A stretch of DNA of 64,000 nucleotides from Notamacropus eugenii (GCF_028372415.1 NC_092879.1:94584241-94648240), one strand, 5' to 3'; positions 11,537-22,287 are shown, numbered from the stretch's first letter. Notes: generated by a model not told the origin, from the sequence alone. Numbers and translations are program-made.

Positions 11537-11700
11537 CTCTTGGAGTTCAAAGGAACCTCAGAAGCAGCTCAGATCCATCCCTACTTGACCAAGAACTCCT
11601 CCTTCCTGACAAATGATTATCTAGCCTTTGACTGAAGGCCTTCAAGGAAGGGTGACCTACTTACTCTCACCCAAGGCATCCTATTCCATTCTGAGATAAG
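11537..11700 (-). mobile_element. second CR1/L3 LINE terminal fragment, antisense
   Basis: It restarts at the element terminus: TCTTGGAGTTCAAAGGAACC, then CTTTGACTGAAGGCCTTCA and CATCCTATTCCATTCTGAG. Because it repeats the terminal part already present at 10965, it is a separate insertion or a duplication. Confidence 0.8.
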
Positions 11701-12048
11701 TTAATTATCTAGGCTATCTAGATTTGCCCCATTTGCAATTTCCACCCATGTCCATAGAGGTGCCCTCTGGGATGGACAGAAAAGGACCTCTCACAGGATG
11801 GGTCATTACTTCCCCAATTAAGCCTTTTGTTCTTCAGGCAAAACAACCCCATTTCCTCTAAATGACCCTCCAAGTGGTGTGATGTGAAGTGACTTTGGTC
11901 AGATAAGGGATAAAAATTAAATTTTTGGCTCTGATCTAAAAATGTCATAGCCACAAAACAGAGTTTTGTGGAGAGTTTCCTAGATTCTCTGATGATGCCT
12001 AAGTGTGGTTTTAAATCCAATACAAATGCAAACAATGCTATTTAACTA
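11701..12048. other. unassigned noncoding DNA
   Basis: Nothing recognised. Confidence 0.5.
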
Positions 12049-12205
12049 TCAGCAAGCTTTTATCAAATGTCCACTCTGTTCCAGATGCCTATCAAGCACT
12101 GAGTAGACAAAGCAATGAAGCAATTCCTGCCCTCAAGGACCTTATAGTCTACCGCAGGAAACAATATGTACACACAAGACAAAGAGAAGGTCCTTTCAAG
12201 ACATA
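12049..12205 (-). mobile_element. L2 LINE 3' end, antisense
   Basis: CAGCAAGCTTTTATCAAATG, CATCAAGCACTGAGTAGACA-type text and CTGCCCTCAAGGACCTTATA follow the antisense L2 3' end. Confidence 0.75.
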
Positions 12206-13579
12206 CTTAGCAGTGCAAAGGTTCAGGAAAAGCTTTGTCTAGGAGGAGGCTGGGGAGCTAAGCTGTTACCACAGCTAAAAGCTAATCGATTTCTCAAATC
12301 AAAAATCCAAACAAGAGCACTTGGTTTCTTACAGTGATTTCTTCCACAATTTTTATTCCTTGTTTCCAAAAGTGCTTCCTCTCATCAACATGTTGATTTC
12401 TTAGCTTGCAGCCTGGCTGATTATGGGACAGCAGGAAGCCCATGAAGTTGGTCTGTTCAGAGGGGGCATCCTCCCAGAGGTCCATAGACCCATGTTCATT
12501 CTTCTCTTGTTTTCTGTTTCAAATAACATCAGAAATGGTCTTTGGGGAGAAGCAAATGAGCTCAGGTAGTCAGAGCACCTCATTAGAGTGTTCCCAGGTA
12601 ATAAAAAAGTACAAAGAACTGCCTCAAGTGTGAGGAGATGGTGCAGAAGGATAATTGGAATATGCATATTTTCCAGGGTTGAAGTGTCTTTGCCCTACTT
12701 AAGCTCCCATTCATGTGAGTTAGTACCAGCGTGTGCAGAGCCCTTCCTGCATCATTGTCAAAGATCAGAGGGAAATGATTCCTCTGTGATGGCTTATGGT
12801 TGAAAAATCTGCCCACTAAGGAGCAGGGAATGGTTTTCTTTCAGCACCAGCCTTCAGAACATGACATCAGCACATCTATACTCCTCATTACATCTCAGGA
12901 GGAAGGAATTTCTGGCATAGACGGGCCTGCTTCTTACTGCCCAGGATAGTCCTCCGCTTCAGTTCGTGCTAAGAAGCTCCGGTAGTTCCCAAAAGCACTT
13001 GTGAGACTTAAAGGGACTGTTGTTTTGACAAAGTGTTGTGTTTCACTCACAACAGTGTCGTGGATGTCTTCAAGTATAGAGCTGCAGCCTCAATTGTGAT
13101 ATGTTTCTGACAGTAAGAGAATCATGCAATTTGTAGGCATTTTGTAATCTCTAACAGTGATTAAATGAAAAGAAAGTTAGTTTAGGGAAAGGAAAACATG
13201 TGGCCAATCATGAATGACCCCAGCAGAAAATTAGTCCAGGAACACAAAGGTGAATATGAGGCAAAGAACACACTATTCTCTAGCACTTTAAGGGTTATTG
13301 AGCTCTTTCTTTGGGTTGTTTGTGTTATTTTATTGATGCCGATTGCCTTCTCTACCAGAGGCATTTGGAGATATCTCCACCCAAGACTTTCCCTCCTCAC
13401 AAAGAAAACAAGTTAAGCAAAACCAGCCAGCTACCACAAGGACTATGCGTAACAGGTTCACAACATTCTGCACTCAATCCCCCCTCATCCCCACTAAGAA
13501 GAGGGAGTTATGCTTTCCTTCTGTCTTCTGGAACTGACACTGGTCATTAACTTTAATCTGCGTTCGTCTGTCTGTCTGT
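12206..13579. other. unassigned noncoding DNA
   Basis: About 1.4 kb with no repeat or exon recognised. Frames on both strands are under 90 codons and overlapping. Confidence 0.55.
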
Positions 13580-13835
13580 GTTGTTTTCATTTATGTTATT
13601 ATAGCCGTGTATTTTATTCTCCTGGTTTTGTTTACAACGCTGCATCAGTTCATTCAAGTCTTCTAACATTTCCAAAATTCCTCATATTCATTATTTCTCG
13701 TGGCAAATAGTCTGCTTTGTTCTTGTACCACAGTTTGTTGGACCATTCCCTAATTGATGGGCACCTACTTTCTTTCTGGATATTTGTTAGCACAAAAAAT
13801 ATTGTGCTATACTTTTCTCATAATAGCACTATGAG
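13580..13835 (-). mobile_element. L1 ORF2 C-terminal/3' region fragment, antisense
   Basis: TGCATCAGTTCATTCAAGTC, TTCTTGTACCACAGTTTGTT and CCTAATTGATGGGCACCTA are the complement of the marsupial L1 region that is also present, better preserved, at 31376-31927 and 58400-58900. Confidence 0.85.
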
Positions 13836-13897
13836 TTGTGTGATGGTGCCAGGACCATTACCTCTAATTTATAGAATAGGACCTCTGAGCCTCACAT

Positions 13898-14500
13898 CGC
13901 TCAATCAACCAACCAACCAACATTTTATTACATACTTACTATGTATCAGTCATTATGCTAAGCACTGAGGGCACAAAGGGAAAAGTAAATATAGTCCCTT
14001 CCCTCCAGGGGCTTACATTCTAATCAGAGAGACAAGATCCATACTGAGTAGACACAAGGTAGCTTTAGAGGGGATATGATGAGCATCTGAGGGGACTGGG
14101 TTAGTATAGCTTGCAGGAGGTAATACTTGAGCTGAGTCTTGTAGCCAAGAAAACTAAGAGGCAGAGAGGCAAGGAAGGAGAACATCCCAGGTGTGTGGGT
14201 CAACCACTACAAATGCACAGAAGAGGGAGATAGAGCTTCATGTGTGGACAACAGCAAGCAGGGCAGTATGGGAAAAAAATCTGAAGGGATCAGGTTATGA
14301 AAGGATCCTGAAGGGAGTAGGGAGCCACTGAAGTTTGAGAGGAAGGCAGTGCCTACACTTTAGAAAGATCACTTTGGACATGATGGTTTGCAGTGGGGAG
14401 AGCACTCAGAAAGTTTTTGCAGCAATCCATGTAGGAGGCAACAAGTGCTTAAGTTAGGGTCAAATCTGCTAGAACTGGAATACAATGGAGAGGCAGCTGA
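13898..14500 (-). mobile_element. L2 LINE, antisense, 3' end into ORF2
   Basis: It begins at the L2 tail (CTTACTATGTATCAGTCATT, AAGCACTGAGGGCACAAAG) and continues through GAGCTGAGTCTTGTAGCC, AGGGAGCCACTGAAGTTTGA and AAGATCACTTTGGACATGAT, the antisense of the L2 reverse-transcriptase-side 3' kilobase. The frame is destroyed. Confidence 0.85.
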
Positions 14501-14814
14501 GTCAAGGCACTGTGGGCTGATCTCATTTGGCTTTTTATACTTTAATTTTTTTCCTTTTGTCCTCTTTTTATTTATATGTCAACCTGATGAAGAAATGATC
14601 ATGATCTTCTTTAGGTGTAAAACATTCCATCGAATTAGTTTCAGAACAAAACAGCTCACTTTTGACAGCATTTGATGTTTCTTTCAATGTTTCTTTGATG
14701 TTTCACCAGTAGGTATTTCACCAGTAGGCACATTGCAGTGCCAAGTGACCACTGGCTTCTTAAAAAGTCTTAGCATCGATGACAGCTGTGATCTTGTTTA
14801 TTATTTCTCTCCCG

Positions 14815-14950
14815 GATGCCATGTGGTTCAAGTGGGAGAAACCTCCCAGCCTAGAGGTACAGAGCTGACCTCGAAGCTGGAAAGACCAGAGCTCTATTCT
14901 TGCCAATGACATACTGGGAAAATCACTTAAACTCTCAGTGACCTAAGAAG
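14815..14950 (+). mobile_element. degraded tRNA-derived SINE
   Basis: CTGACCTCGAAGCTGGAAAG, CATACTGGGAAAATCACTTA and ACTCTCAGTGACC resemble the SINE type at 32680-32830. Only the head and part of the core survive. Confidence 0.5.
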
Positions 14951-15394
14951 AAGAACCAGGGGCTTGCTAGAGCCAGTTCTGACAAGCTCTTCAAAGCTGG
15001 TGGTTCTGTTTTCTCGGTGAGCATTCATTTATAGCTCAGAAATTGGTCCGAGATTGGTCCAAATCAGGACTTGATTTATTTTCTGTTGACTATCTGTACT
15101 TAAGAAAGTGTTAATGTTTGATGAATGTTGAAGTTAGATGAAACTTCAAAGTATGTATGTGTGTGTGTGCCCACGTTTCCCCAAAGTCAGATTGTTAAAC
15201 ATTCCCCATCGCTCCCAGGATTGTTCTCTAAGGACTGTCTGGGCTCAGCAGGAGGGCAGCAGAAGGTTCAGGGAGTGAAGTCATCACCAGCCTGGCAGCC
15301 GGACCACTGGAAGGTAACGGTAGCAACAATGCCAAGAGCTGCCATTTCTCCAGCGCTTCCATCCACCATGTCATTGGGGCCTCCCAACACCCTT
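14951..15394. other. unassigned noncoding DNA
   Basis: Nothing recognised beyond a short GTGTGTGTGT patch near 15159. The adjoining frame 15125-15487 is without domain. Confidence 0.5.
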
Positions 15395-15620
15395 GATAAT
15401 AACTCATATTTATATAGTTCATTAAGGTTTGCAAATCTTTTTCTAGATATTATCTCATTTGATCTTCAAAATCACTCTGAGAACTAAGTGCTATGTCTCC
15501 ATTTTATAGATAGGGAAACTGAGGCTTAGAGAGTTGATGTGACACAATCATATAGCTCATAAGAAGAGTCTGAAACAGAATTTCAGCTCAGGCTCTTCCT
15601 CCACTGCCCCACCTCGCTGC
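15395..15620 (-). mobile_element. MIR/CORE-type SINE, antisense
   Basis: ATATTTATATAGTTCATTAA, GATATTATCTCATTTGATCTT, AGATAGGGAAACTGAGGCTT and CCCCACCTCGCTGCCTG give tail, core and head in antisense order, so it is close to full length. Confidence 0.85.
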
Positions 15621-16049
15621 CTGTGGGGCACACTCACAAACCTGACTCTAAGTTGGATTGGTAGGACTTTCCTCCCCAGGGAGTTCCATTGGCCAGTCCA
15701 GATCCCCGTAGTTTGCTCTGACGTTGCCTAAGCATCCACAGAGACAAATGGTCTTCAAGAAGGCCAAAAATATTAGGGAAATCAAAGAAATCTTCACATC
15801 CATTTAGCTCCTGGAAAGAACTAAACTAATTAAGTGCTATATTGTTTATTTCCTTTCCCTGAGATCAGAAGTGCATACTAAAGTTATCTGAGGTTACCAA
15901 GGAGGGGACTTAAGGACCCTTCACCTTGCAAGGGTCTTCAAAGTCCAATATTTGGGGGGGAGGGGCTATGTTCTGAACAATGAGGCCTCAGGGCCTGTTA
16001 GCCACTGAGAATCCATCCCTAGAGAAATGGGCTCCCACAAAGCCTGTGG
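15621..16049. other. unassigned noncoding DNA
   Basis: Nothing recognised. Confidence 0.5.
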
Positions 16050-16258
16050 AGACTTTCTTCTTTCTTTTACAAAAATATGCTATTGATTCTTTTGTTATTA
16101 TATACATTCACTTCTGAATCTATCCCTCCCCTACCCAGCAAATCTTCCCCTGTAAGAAAGAGTTTTAAAAATCAAAACACTAACAAATTCATGAAACCTA
16201 CCACACAACCATGTGTGACAGCATATACACCATTCTACAGCCATAGTCCTCCTTCTTC
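16050..16258 (-). mobile_element. L1 3' untranslated fragment, antisense
   Basis: A pyrimidine- and A-rich stretch (CTATCCCTCCCCTACCCAGC; GTGTGACAGCATATACACCA) resembles the complement of marsupial L1 3' untranslated sequence, as at 22500-22800 and 58010-58380. Confidence 0.6.
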
Positions 16259-16275
16259 AAAATGGAATCCCAGGT
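16259..16275. repeat. 17-bp target-site duplication, left copy
   Basis: AAAATGGAATCCCAGGT, repeated exactly at 17014-17030. It flanks the L1 insertion between them. Confidence 0.93.
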
Positions 16276-17013
16276 GGTTTGGAGCTATGCCCAAAGGGAT
16301 ACAGAAATGTGCATGCCCTTTGACCCAGCTTCTAGGACTGTGTACCCAAGAAATCATAAAAATGGGAAAGGGTCTCACATGTATAAAAATATTTATAGCA
16401 GCTCTCTTTGTGGTGGCCAAGAACTGGAAATTGGGGGGATGCCCATCAGTTGGGGAATGGCTGAATAAATTATGGTGTGTGAATGTAGTGGTATGCTGTT
16501 GTGCTGTGAGAAGTGATGAACAGGAGGACTTCAGAGAAAGACTGGAAAGACTTATATGAACTGATGCTGAGTGAAAGGAGCGGAACCAGGAGAACTCTGT
16601 ACACAGCAACAACCACAGTGTGCGAGGAGTTTTTCTGGTAGACTTAGTACTTCATTGCAATGCAAGGACTTAAAAAATTCCTAATGGTTTCTTGAGGCAA
16701 AATGTCTTTCACATCCAGAGAAAGAACTATGGAACTGGATCACAGAATGAAGCAGACCACTCTCTTTTGTATTATGTTTTGTTTTGTTTTATGGTTTCTC
16801 CCATTCGTTTTAATTCTTCTATGCAACATGACTAAGGTGAAAATATATTTGTTAGTATGTGTAGAACCTATGTAAAATTGCATGCCATCTCAGGGAGGGA
16901 GTGGGGAGGAAGGGGAGAAGTAAGGGGAGGGAGGGGAAAAACATCTAAGATATATAGAAGTGATTGTAGAACACTGAAAACAAATAAAATAATTAAAAAT
17001 TAAATTAAATTTA
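16276..17013 (+). mobile_element. 5'-truncated L1 insertion (738 bp)
   Basis: This is the 3' end of a marsupial L1 in sense. Bases to about 16620 encode the ORF2 C-terminus: translated text reads KIFIAALFVVAKNWKLGG, alignable to the IAALF..AK.W motif of mammalian ORF2p, though with frame damage. The rest is 3' untranslated sequence with a G-rich stretch (16895-16940) and an A-rich end. The perfect 17-bp flanking repeats show target-primed reverse transcription with 5' truncation. The host site is a MIR. Confidence 0.93.
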
Positions 17014-17120
17014 AAAATGGAATCCCAGGTCTTACACTTCCCTATCTGTGTGGCACTGGACTAGTGATTTTGCCTCTTTAAGTGATTGTTTCCTAATCTG
17101 TAAAGTGAGTGAGTGTGTTC
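17014..17120 (+). mobile_element. MIR fragment, host of the L1 insertion
   Basis: It starts with the right copy of the 17-bp duplication and continues CTATCTGTGTGGCACTGGAC and TTTCCTAATCTGTAAAGTG, a diverged MIR core in sense. Confidence 0.7.
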
Positions 17121-17149
17121 AATGAGAACTCCAGAGGGACAGATTGAGT

Positions 17150-17345
17150 CTTGGCACAAGGAAACCCTTCCTGACCATTCGAGCTCCCTGTAGACAGAAT
17201 GGCTGGAGGTCTTCAGGCAGAGACTGGATGCCTACATGTGGGTACAAGAGAAAGGAGTCTTGGTCAGCTCAGAGTTGGCCTAGGTGCCCCAGGGTCGCTT
17301 CAGGCTCTCAGAGTCTGTGATGACACCATCCTTTCCAACTCTAGA
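17150..17345 (+). mobile_element. CR1/L3 LINE terminal fragment
   Basis: GAATGGCTGGAGGTCTTCAG, AGACTGGATGCCTACATGTG and TCCTTTCCAACTCTAGAGAT match the CR1/L3 3' terminus in sense. Confidence 0.75.
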
Positions 17346-18669
17346 GATCTAGGCCTCTATAAGCCTCCTCATATTTCTATCCTGAAGAGAGAAAATTAAT
17401 CTTAAATTGAGAGAATTTCAAATAAGGCAACAAAATGGGGCAAAACTGGGGTACTGTGTGATAGAGGAAGGGACAGGAACAATGCCATCTAGGTAGGCTT
17501 TCTCCATCTGGGGCCCCAGGAATCTGTCTGTCATTGGGATTAGCACTACTCAGTTATACCTGGGTCTGAAGGCTTCTTCACTACCACCACTTTTGACCCT
17601 CAGGTTCTCTCCATTCCCCATGGCATCAGCAGAGACAGAGGGAGAAGGTGTTGGCCCCAGGGGGATGCTTATCCATGGGGACTGTCTTTGCATGCACTGC
17701 ACTGAATCAGAAAAGGATGGGCCATCCAGGGCTCATATAGTTAGGGAGAAAAGTAATGGAAACATCCCATGGAGATAATTGGCTCTCCTCTTTACTTAGG
17801 ATCTTCAGAGAAGCCAATCCAGAGTTTCTATTAATGTGGCTCATGACCCCAGGAAGGCTTCCTAATGCCTCACCAAAGTATCTCCTGCTCCTGCAAAAAG
17901 TCCATTGTCTTCTCCAGTCTTCAGTGTGCATAGAGAAAAGCTGAGGACTCCCGCATGTATGAATACTCTCCTGGGCTGCCATCAGACCAAATGGCCACGA
18001 TTGCATCTTTGACACAACCATGTTGGTCTTTGTTGCATACACCATCCTGTCTTTCTTTGGAATGAATGAATGATGACACAAAGGTTTAGTTGCTGCTCCT
18101 GTCATTTTTGTTGCATCAACTAGCCCCACCCACATCATGACATTAAGCCCAAGAAATCAATATGGCAACTAAGTCAGACAACACATACCTCATTCAGCCC
18201 CTGATGCCCACTGAGGAAGGGAAGGCCTACTGCTCCACTTTATGCTGTTCTATCCATCCATCATGTGGATAGAACACATGACCCCCATGAGGCCCTCCAC
18301 CGTAGTGAGAACAACTAGCCATTCCTGCTACAAACCTAATAAAATCTGGTGTTGAGAAAAATGATTTTTAAAAGCCTGACCTTTTCTCCCTTCTGTTTTA
18401 ATTTCCTAACATGTAGCAAAGTGCTAAAAGATTAATTTTTCAGAGTACTCTCTGACTTTCTTTTTTCTTTGTTAATATGAGGATGCAAATCTCTATTTCC
18501 TATACAAAAGAGGATTTCTAAAGTCACCTGATGAGGGGTTTTAGTTAGTGTTCACTGAAAAGGCTTCCCCTTTCTGTAGCCCTTTGCCATCCCAGGGTCC
18601 CTCCTCTGGAAAGTTCGATAGTATCCAGAAGAAGAGGGCCACTAGCATGATGGGAGAGAATATGTCACA
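17346..18669. other. unassigned noncoding DNA with a hairpin and an AATAAA site
   Basis: No repeat named. It contains a 10-bp perfect stem (18247-18256 with 18266-18275) and, near 18339, AATAAA in a setting like an mRNA 3' end. Short frames around 17970-18150 are suggestive but are broken by stops, so no gene is called. Confidence 0.45.
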
Positions 18670-19060
18670 TCGTATCAGTTGAAGATTCAGCCATTTTGGA
18701 AAGCAATTGGAAACTATACCCTAAAAGACAATAAACTGTGCATGCCCTTTGATTGGCAATGCCATTACTAGGCCCCTACCACGAGAGATCAAAGAAAGAG
18801 GAAAAGGACCCATATGCTCAAGGATTTATGACAGCTCTTTTTGATTGTGGATCCCCGAAAGCCCAGAAAGTGGGGACTGGGGGTTGTAAGGAGATATCCA
18901 CTAGGGAATGGCTAAACAAATGGTGGAATATGGGTGTAATAGAATATAATCATTCCATAAGAAATGATGAAATGGATGGTTTCTGATAAACCTAGGAAGA
19001 CTTTACGAACTGATACAGAGTGAAGTGAGCAGAACCAGGACGACTGATATTGTAGAGAGA
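18670..19060 (+). mobile_element. L1 ORF2 C-terminal fragment, sense
   Basis: TTGGAAAGCAATTGGAAACT, CTGTGCATGCCCTTTGATTG, AATGGCTAAACAAATGGTGG and GAGTGAAGTGAGCAGAACCA follow the end of marsupial L1 ORF2. The translation includes REWLNKWWNMGV and IRNDEMDGF, aligning with the ORF2p C-terminus. Confidence 0.85.
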
Positions 19061-19084
19061 GCCAACTTTGCAAGACAGATCTTT

Positions 19085-19235
19085 TGTCATCTTTGCCAGT
19101 CTGACAGGTAAGAGTGGTTTTCATGGACATTTCTCATATTTTTAGGGTTCTGGGGCATTTTGTTTCATACTCTTGCTTTTAGATCACATCTCTTCTTTTG
19201 AAAATTGCCTATTTGTATCCTTTGACCAGGATCTG
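19085..19235 (-). mobile_element. L1 ORF2 fragment, antisense
   Basis: CATCTTTGCCAGTCTGACAG then GAAAATTGCCTATTTGTATC is the complement of the L1 segment just upstream of that at 18670-19060. About 25 bp separates the two oppositely oriented pieces. Confidence 0.75.
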
Positions 19236-19335
19236 TGATTTCATTAGCACACAAAATTCCCACTATGGAAACTCCAACTAACCACTCAGCTGGCATCTTG
19301 TCTATGACATAGTAAAGAAGTCCTATGGAGATGCC

Positions 19336-19510
19336 AGAGGCTCAGGTTGATTAAGTGACTTGGATTCAAACCCAGGTCTTTCTGACTCCAAGCCTAGCAC
19401 TCCAACCACTAGACCATCTTTCCTAGTTTTATAGCAACAATAATAAAAGCTCACATTTACGTACTGCTTTGAAGTTTTTAAGGTGTCTTCTTCAACGCAA
19501 CCTTGGTGGG
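19336..19510 (-). mobile_element. two adjoining MIR-type SINE pieces, antisense
   Basis: 19336-19430 ends with a SINE head (CAAACCCAGGTCTTTCTGAC, CACTCCAACCACTAGACC). From 19432 a second element begins with its tail (CAACAATAATAAAAGCTCAC, GTACTGCTTTGAAGTTTTTA) and stops near 19510. Confidence 0.7.
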
Positions 19511-20669
19511 GGGGAGAAAGCGGGAGCATCCTGTCAGCTTCCTGTCTTTTAGCCTCCATTTCCTCTGAAGGAGGAAGGCAACAAGGTAACCCTTAATATC
19601 CCTTTCAGTCTTGACCTCCTGCATTTCTAGGCCATCTAGCTATGGGCCGCTGCAAAGTACCTTTGAGATATTACTGAGATATGAGAGTATGTGGACATTC
19701 CTCAAAGAACTCCAGCTACCTTGGGGAAAGCCTGAGAGCAGGGACATCTGGTAAATTATCAGGACCTGTGCCTTCCCCAGCAGGAGAACAAGTGCTTTGG
19801 ATGCCAATTCCTGGGCTGATGATGGCAGTCATATGATTAATACCAAGGCATGGCTTTTCTTCACCCAGTTTTATAACAAATACCTACTTAATATGATTTA
19901 TATTCATATTATTGTATTTAAACCTTTGGCTCAATTAGAAGAGATTAAATCCTTGCCTCAGCTGAGCTCCATGACATTAGAATTTGCAAAGGATCCTTAT
20001 CTAATAAGATTAGATATTCATTATAATTAGACACATTTATTTCTGCCTGCAGATAATCCCTAATTAATAGCAATGTTGTGAAGCCCCGGAGTGTACCAGG
20101 ACCAAGTTGTAATACGGGAAAGGGGAGTTGTTTTCCCATGGCCCAGGGGGCCTCTTGGGATCAGCTATCAGAAGAACTGTCCAGCACAGTCTATAAAAGT
20201 GATTTCCCACCCATAAATGTGCTATACCATGACTCTAATTGAGTCACCAGCTTTGAGAGGATGTTTTCCTTGGCAACTGGAAAGTTGAAAAGAAAAGATT
20301 TTCCTTGGCTTCTTTGAGTTTTTTCCACATTTCCACATCCATTTGGATGGACACCCTATAGGATTTGCCCAACAGTATGTATATTTGAGACTGACAGGAC
20401 AGATGGTCAAAGAGCTGGGCCAAGAACAGGAGGTGGAGAGGGGGCCGAATTGCTTTCGGGAAATTGCAGAGCCCTTTTACTGACCCTAAACTTCCCATGA
20501 AAGCAAGGGCCCCTCTTTTCAATATGAATAATATACTGGGATGGCTGTATGGCAATGAGACTTGGAAAAGCACAGCTTCTGAAGAAGTGTATGCTGGGTG
20601 GGAGCAGACTCAAACTTATGGCTGATGAAGAGCTCCAGGGAACAAAAAAAGGACAGGCGTGATCACTGA
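19511..20669. other. unassigned noncoding DNA with a candidate enhancer (19905-20080)
   Basis: No repeat or exon named. The sub-interval 19905-20080 is dense in homeodomain-type TAAT/ATTA cores, GATA-like TTATCT and a palindromic CTCAGCTGAG, and does not look like any transposon. Confidence 0.5.
19905..20080. promoter_or_regulatory. candidate conserved noncoding element or enhancer
   Basis: Visible motifs are CTCAATTAG, CTCAGCTGAG (E-box palindrome), CCTTATCTAATAAG (GATA-like plus TAAT), TTATAATTAG and CCTAATTAATAG. Dense TAATTA/GATA/E-box clusters are typical of developmental enhancers, but no comparative evidence is available here. The call is inference from composition. Confidence 0.3.
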
Positions 20670-20790
20670 TCAACTCCCATGCCTGGAATTCTCTCCCTCT
20701 TCATTTCTATCTTCTCATTTACCTGGCTTCATTCAAGTCTCTTTTCATAGTCCTCCTAAATCTTCCCTCTGAGATTAGCTCCAACTTATT
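20670..20790 (+). mobile_element. L2 LINE 3' region, part 1
   Basis: CAACTCCCATGCCTGGAATT, CTGGCTTCATTCAAGTCTCTT and TAAATCTTCCCTCTGAGATT follow the L2 3' region in sense, interrupted by the SINE at 20862. Confidence 0.85.
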
Positions 20791-20861
20791 GTTATGAAGA
20801 ATTTATTATAGTATTGTACAATTAACAAGTAAACCATGAAGTGATCATTTACCATTATTTT

Positions 20862-21110
20862 TGAGGCAGCTAGGTGGCACAGTGACTAGAGTATTGGACC
20901 TGGAGTCAGGAAGACCTGAGTTCTAATCTAGTCTTGGAAAGTGACTAGCTGTGTGACCTTGGCTAAGTCACTTAACTTCTGTTGACCTCAGTTTCCTTAA
21001 CTGTAAACTGAGGATAATAGTAGCACCCATCTCCCAGAGTTGTTGTGAAGACCAAATGAGATACGATTTGTAAAGTGCTTAGCTAAATGAATTCTAGATT
21101 TTACTGTTGT
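20862..21110 (+). mobile_element. MIR/CORE-type SINE inserted in L2
   Basis: Complete order: GAGGCAGCTAGGTGGCACAG, GAGTCAGGAAGACCTGAGTT, GTGTGACCTTGGCTAAGTCA, GGATAATAGTAGCACCCATC and TTTGTAAAGTGCTTAGC. It lies between the two halves of one L2 3' end, so it is younger than that L2. Confidence 0.9.
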
Positions 21111-21129
21111 TATGTATCTAGTGTACATG

Positions 21130-21272
21130 TCATTTGGACAGAGTTGGTTGTAGGCTCTCTCCCCCATTAAGCTATATCCTCCTTGAGGACAGGGTCTGGT
21201 TGTTGCTTTTCTTCCTGTCCCCAGAGCTCAGCATGGTACCTGGCACATAGTAGGCATTTAAACAATGCTGTT
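21130..21272 (+). mobile_element. L2 LINE 3' end, part 2
   Basis: TCCTCCTTGAGGACAGGGTC then TGGTACCTGGCACATAGTAG and GCATTTAAACAATGCTG is the sense L2 terminus. It continues the element begun at 20670. Confidence 0.9.
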
Positions 21273-21499
21273 GTCTTGCTGTTATCGAAGAATTATATGG
21301 AGGAAAAGAGACTAGGTTTGTCCCATGGCAACGCTAAGAGACAGCAGATAGGCAGCTGGAGTGTTCCACTGGTGCCATTGGGGGGACCCCCAATAGCAAA
21401 CTTTCAAGGGGATAAGGAGAGTTGAACAGGACTTACAAGCATGGATGATTGTCATCTGAATCAGGAAGATCACAGATCCATTTGGGTATTTGAGCTCTG

Positions 21500-21775
21500 A
21501 GGCACAGGCATCACCATCATCATCACATTTATGAAGTGCTTTGAAGTTTGCAAAGCACCTCATTTGATCCTCACAACAACCCTGGGAAAAGTAGGTCCTC
21601 TCATTACTCTCATTTTATAGTTGAGGAAATTGAGACGGATATAGGTGAAGTGGCTTACCCAGGGTCACACAGAGAGTATGTGTCTGGGGCAAGATTTGAA
21701 CTCAGATCTTCCTGAGCATTCTATCTACTCTACATCTACGCAGCATTCTATCTACCATGACACCTAGCTGCCTAG
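21500..21775 (-). mobile_element. MIR/CORE-type SINE, antisense, full length
   Basis: Tail TTTATGAAGTGCTTTGAAGT, core TAGTTGAGGAAATTGAGACG, B-box side GATTTGAACTCAGATCTTCC and head ACACCTAGCTGCCT are all present in antisense order. ATTCTATCTAC recurs three times at 21718-21756, a small local duplication in the head. Confidence 0.9.
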
Positions 21776-22287
21776 TCTATGTGATATACATAGAGTATTT
21801 TTTCCCTAATCAGCACCTATGATTTCATCTGTGTAAAGAGCTCCCTGAGTGAAAAATCTTCCTAATAGGCAGACAGGCAACTTGTCTGTAACTTTACTCT
21901 GAGAAGATACATGGCTTGAACTGATCATGCAGCCAATGCTGGTCAGACATGGGGTTTGAACCTAAAGGCCAACTAATAAGGTTCCACCTCTCATTTGCAC
22001 CTGCTTTCTTCTCACCGCCCACTCCTAGCCTGAAAAATAGCTTTGCCTGCAAAAACAACAATTAATTTCAAAATCTTTCCACTTTTAGTCAATATAATAC
22101 CAACAGGATTTATTGAAAAACAATTGCTATTTCACATAGAAGTGAAATTTCCTACTAAAGTAGCTTCTACTTTTGGAGAAAAGAACTTGAGCCTTTTTCC
22201 ACACAAATCTGAAAGCTATTCAGACAAATAGCCTGAATTGAAAAATATCCATTTTGTGTGACAAACCTTGAAACGAAGTTAACATTT
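21776..22287. other. unassigned noncoding DNA
   Basis: AT-rich, no gene or repeat named. Confidence 0.5.

Noticed and set aside
16077..16559. A 160-codon frame that looks like a gene
   Set aside because: Its right half is L1 ORF2 C-terminus and its left half is an antisense L1 tail; the join is the insertion site at 16259-16275.
17707..18138. A 143-codon minus-strand frame as a gene
   Set aside because: No domain or family resemblance; the more suggestive text is on the plus strand and is broken by stops.
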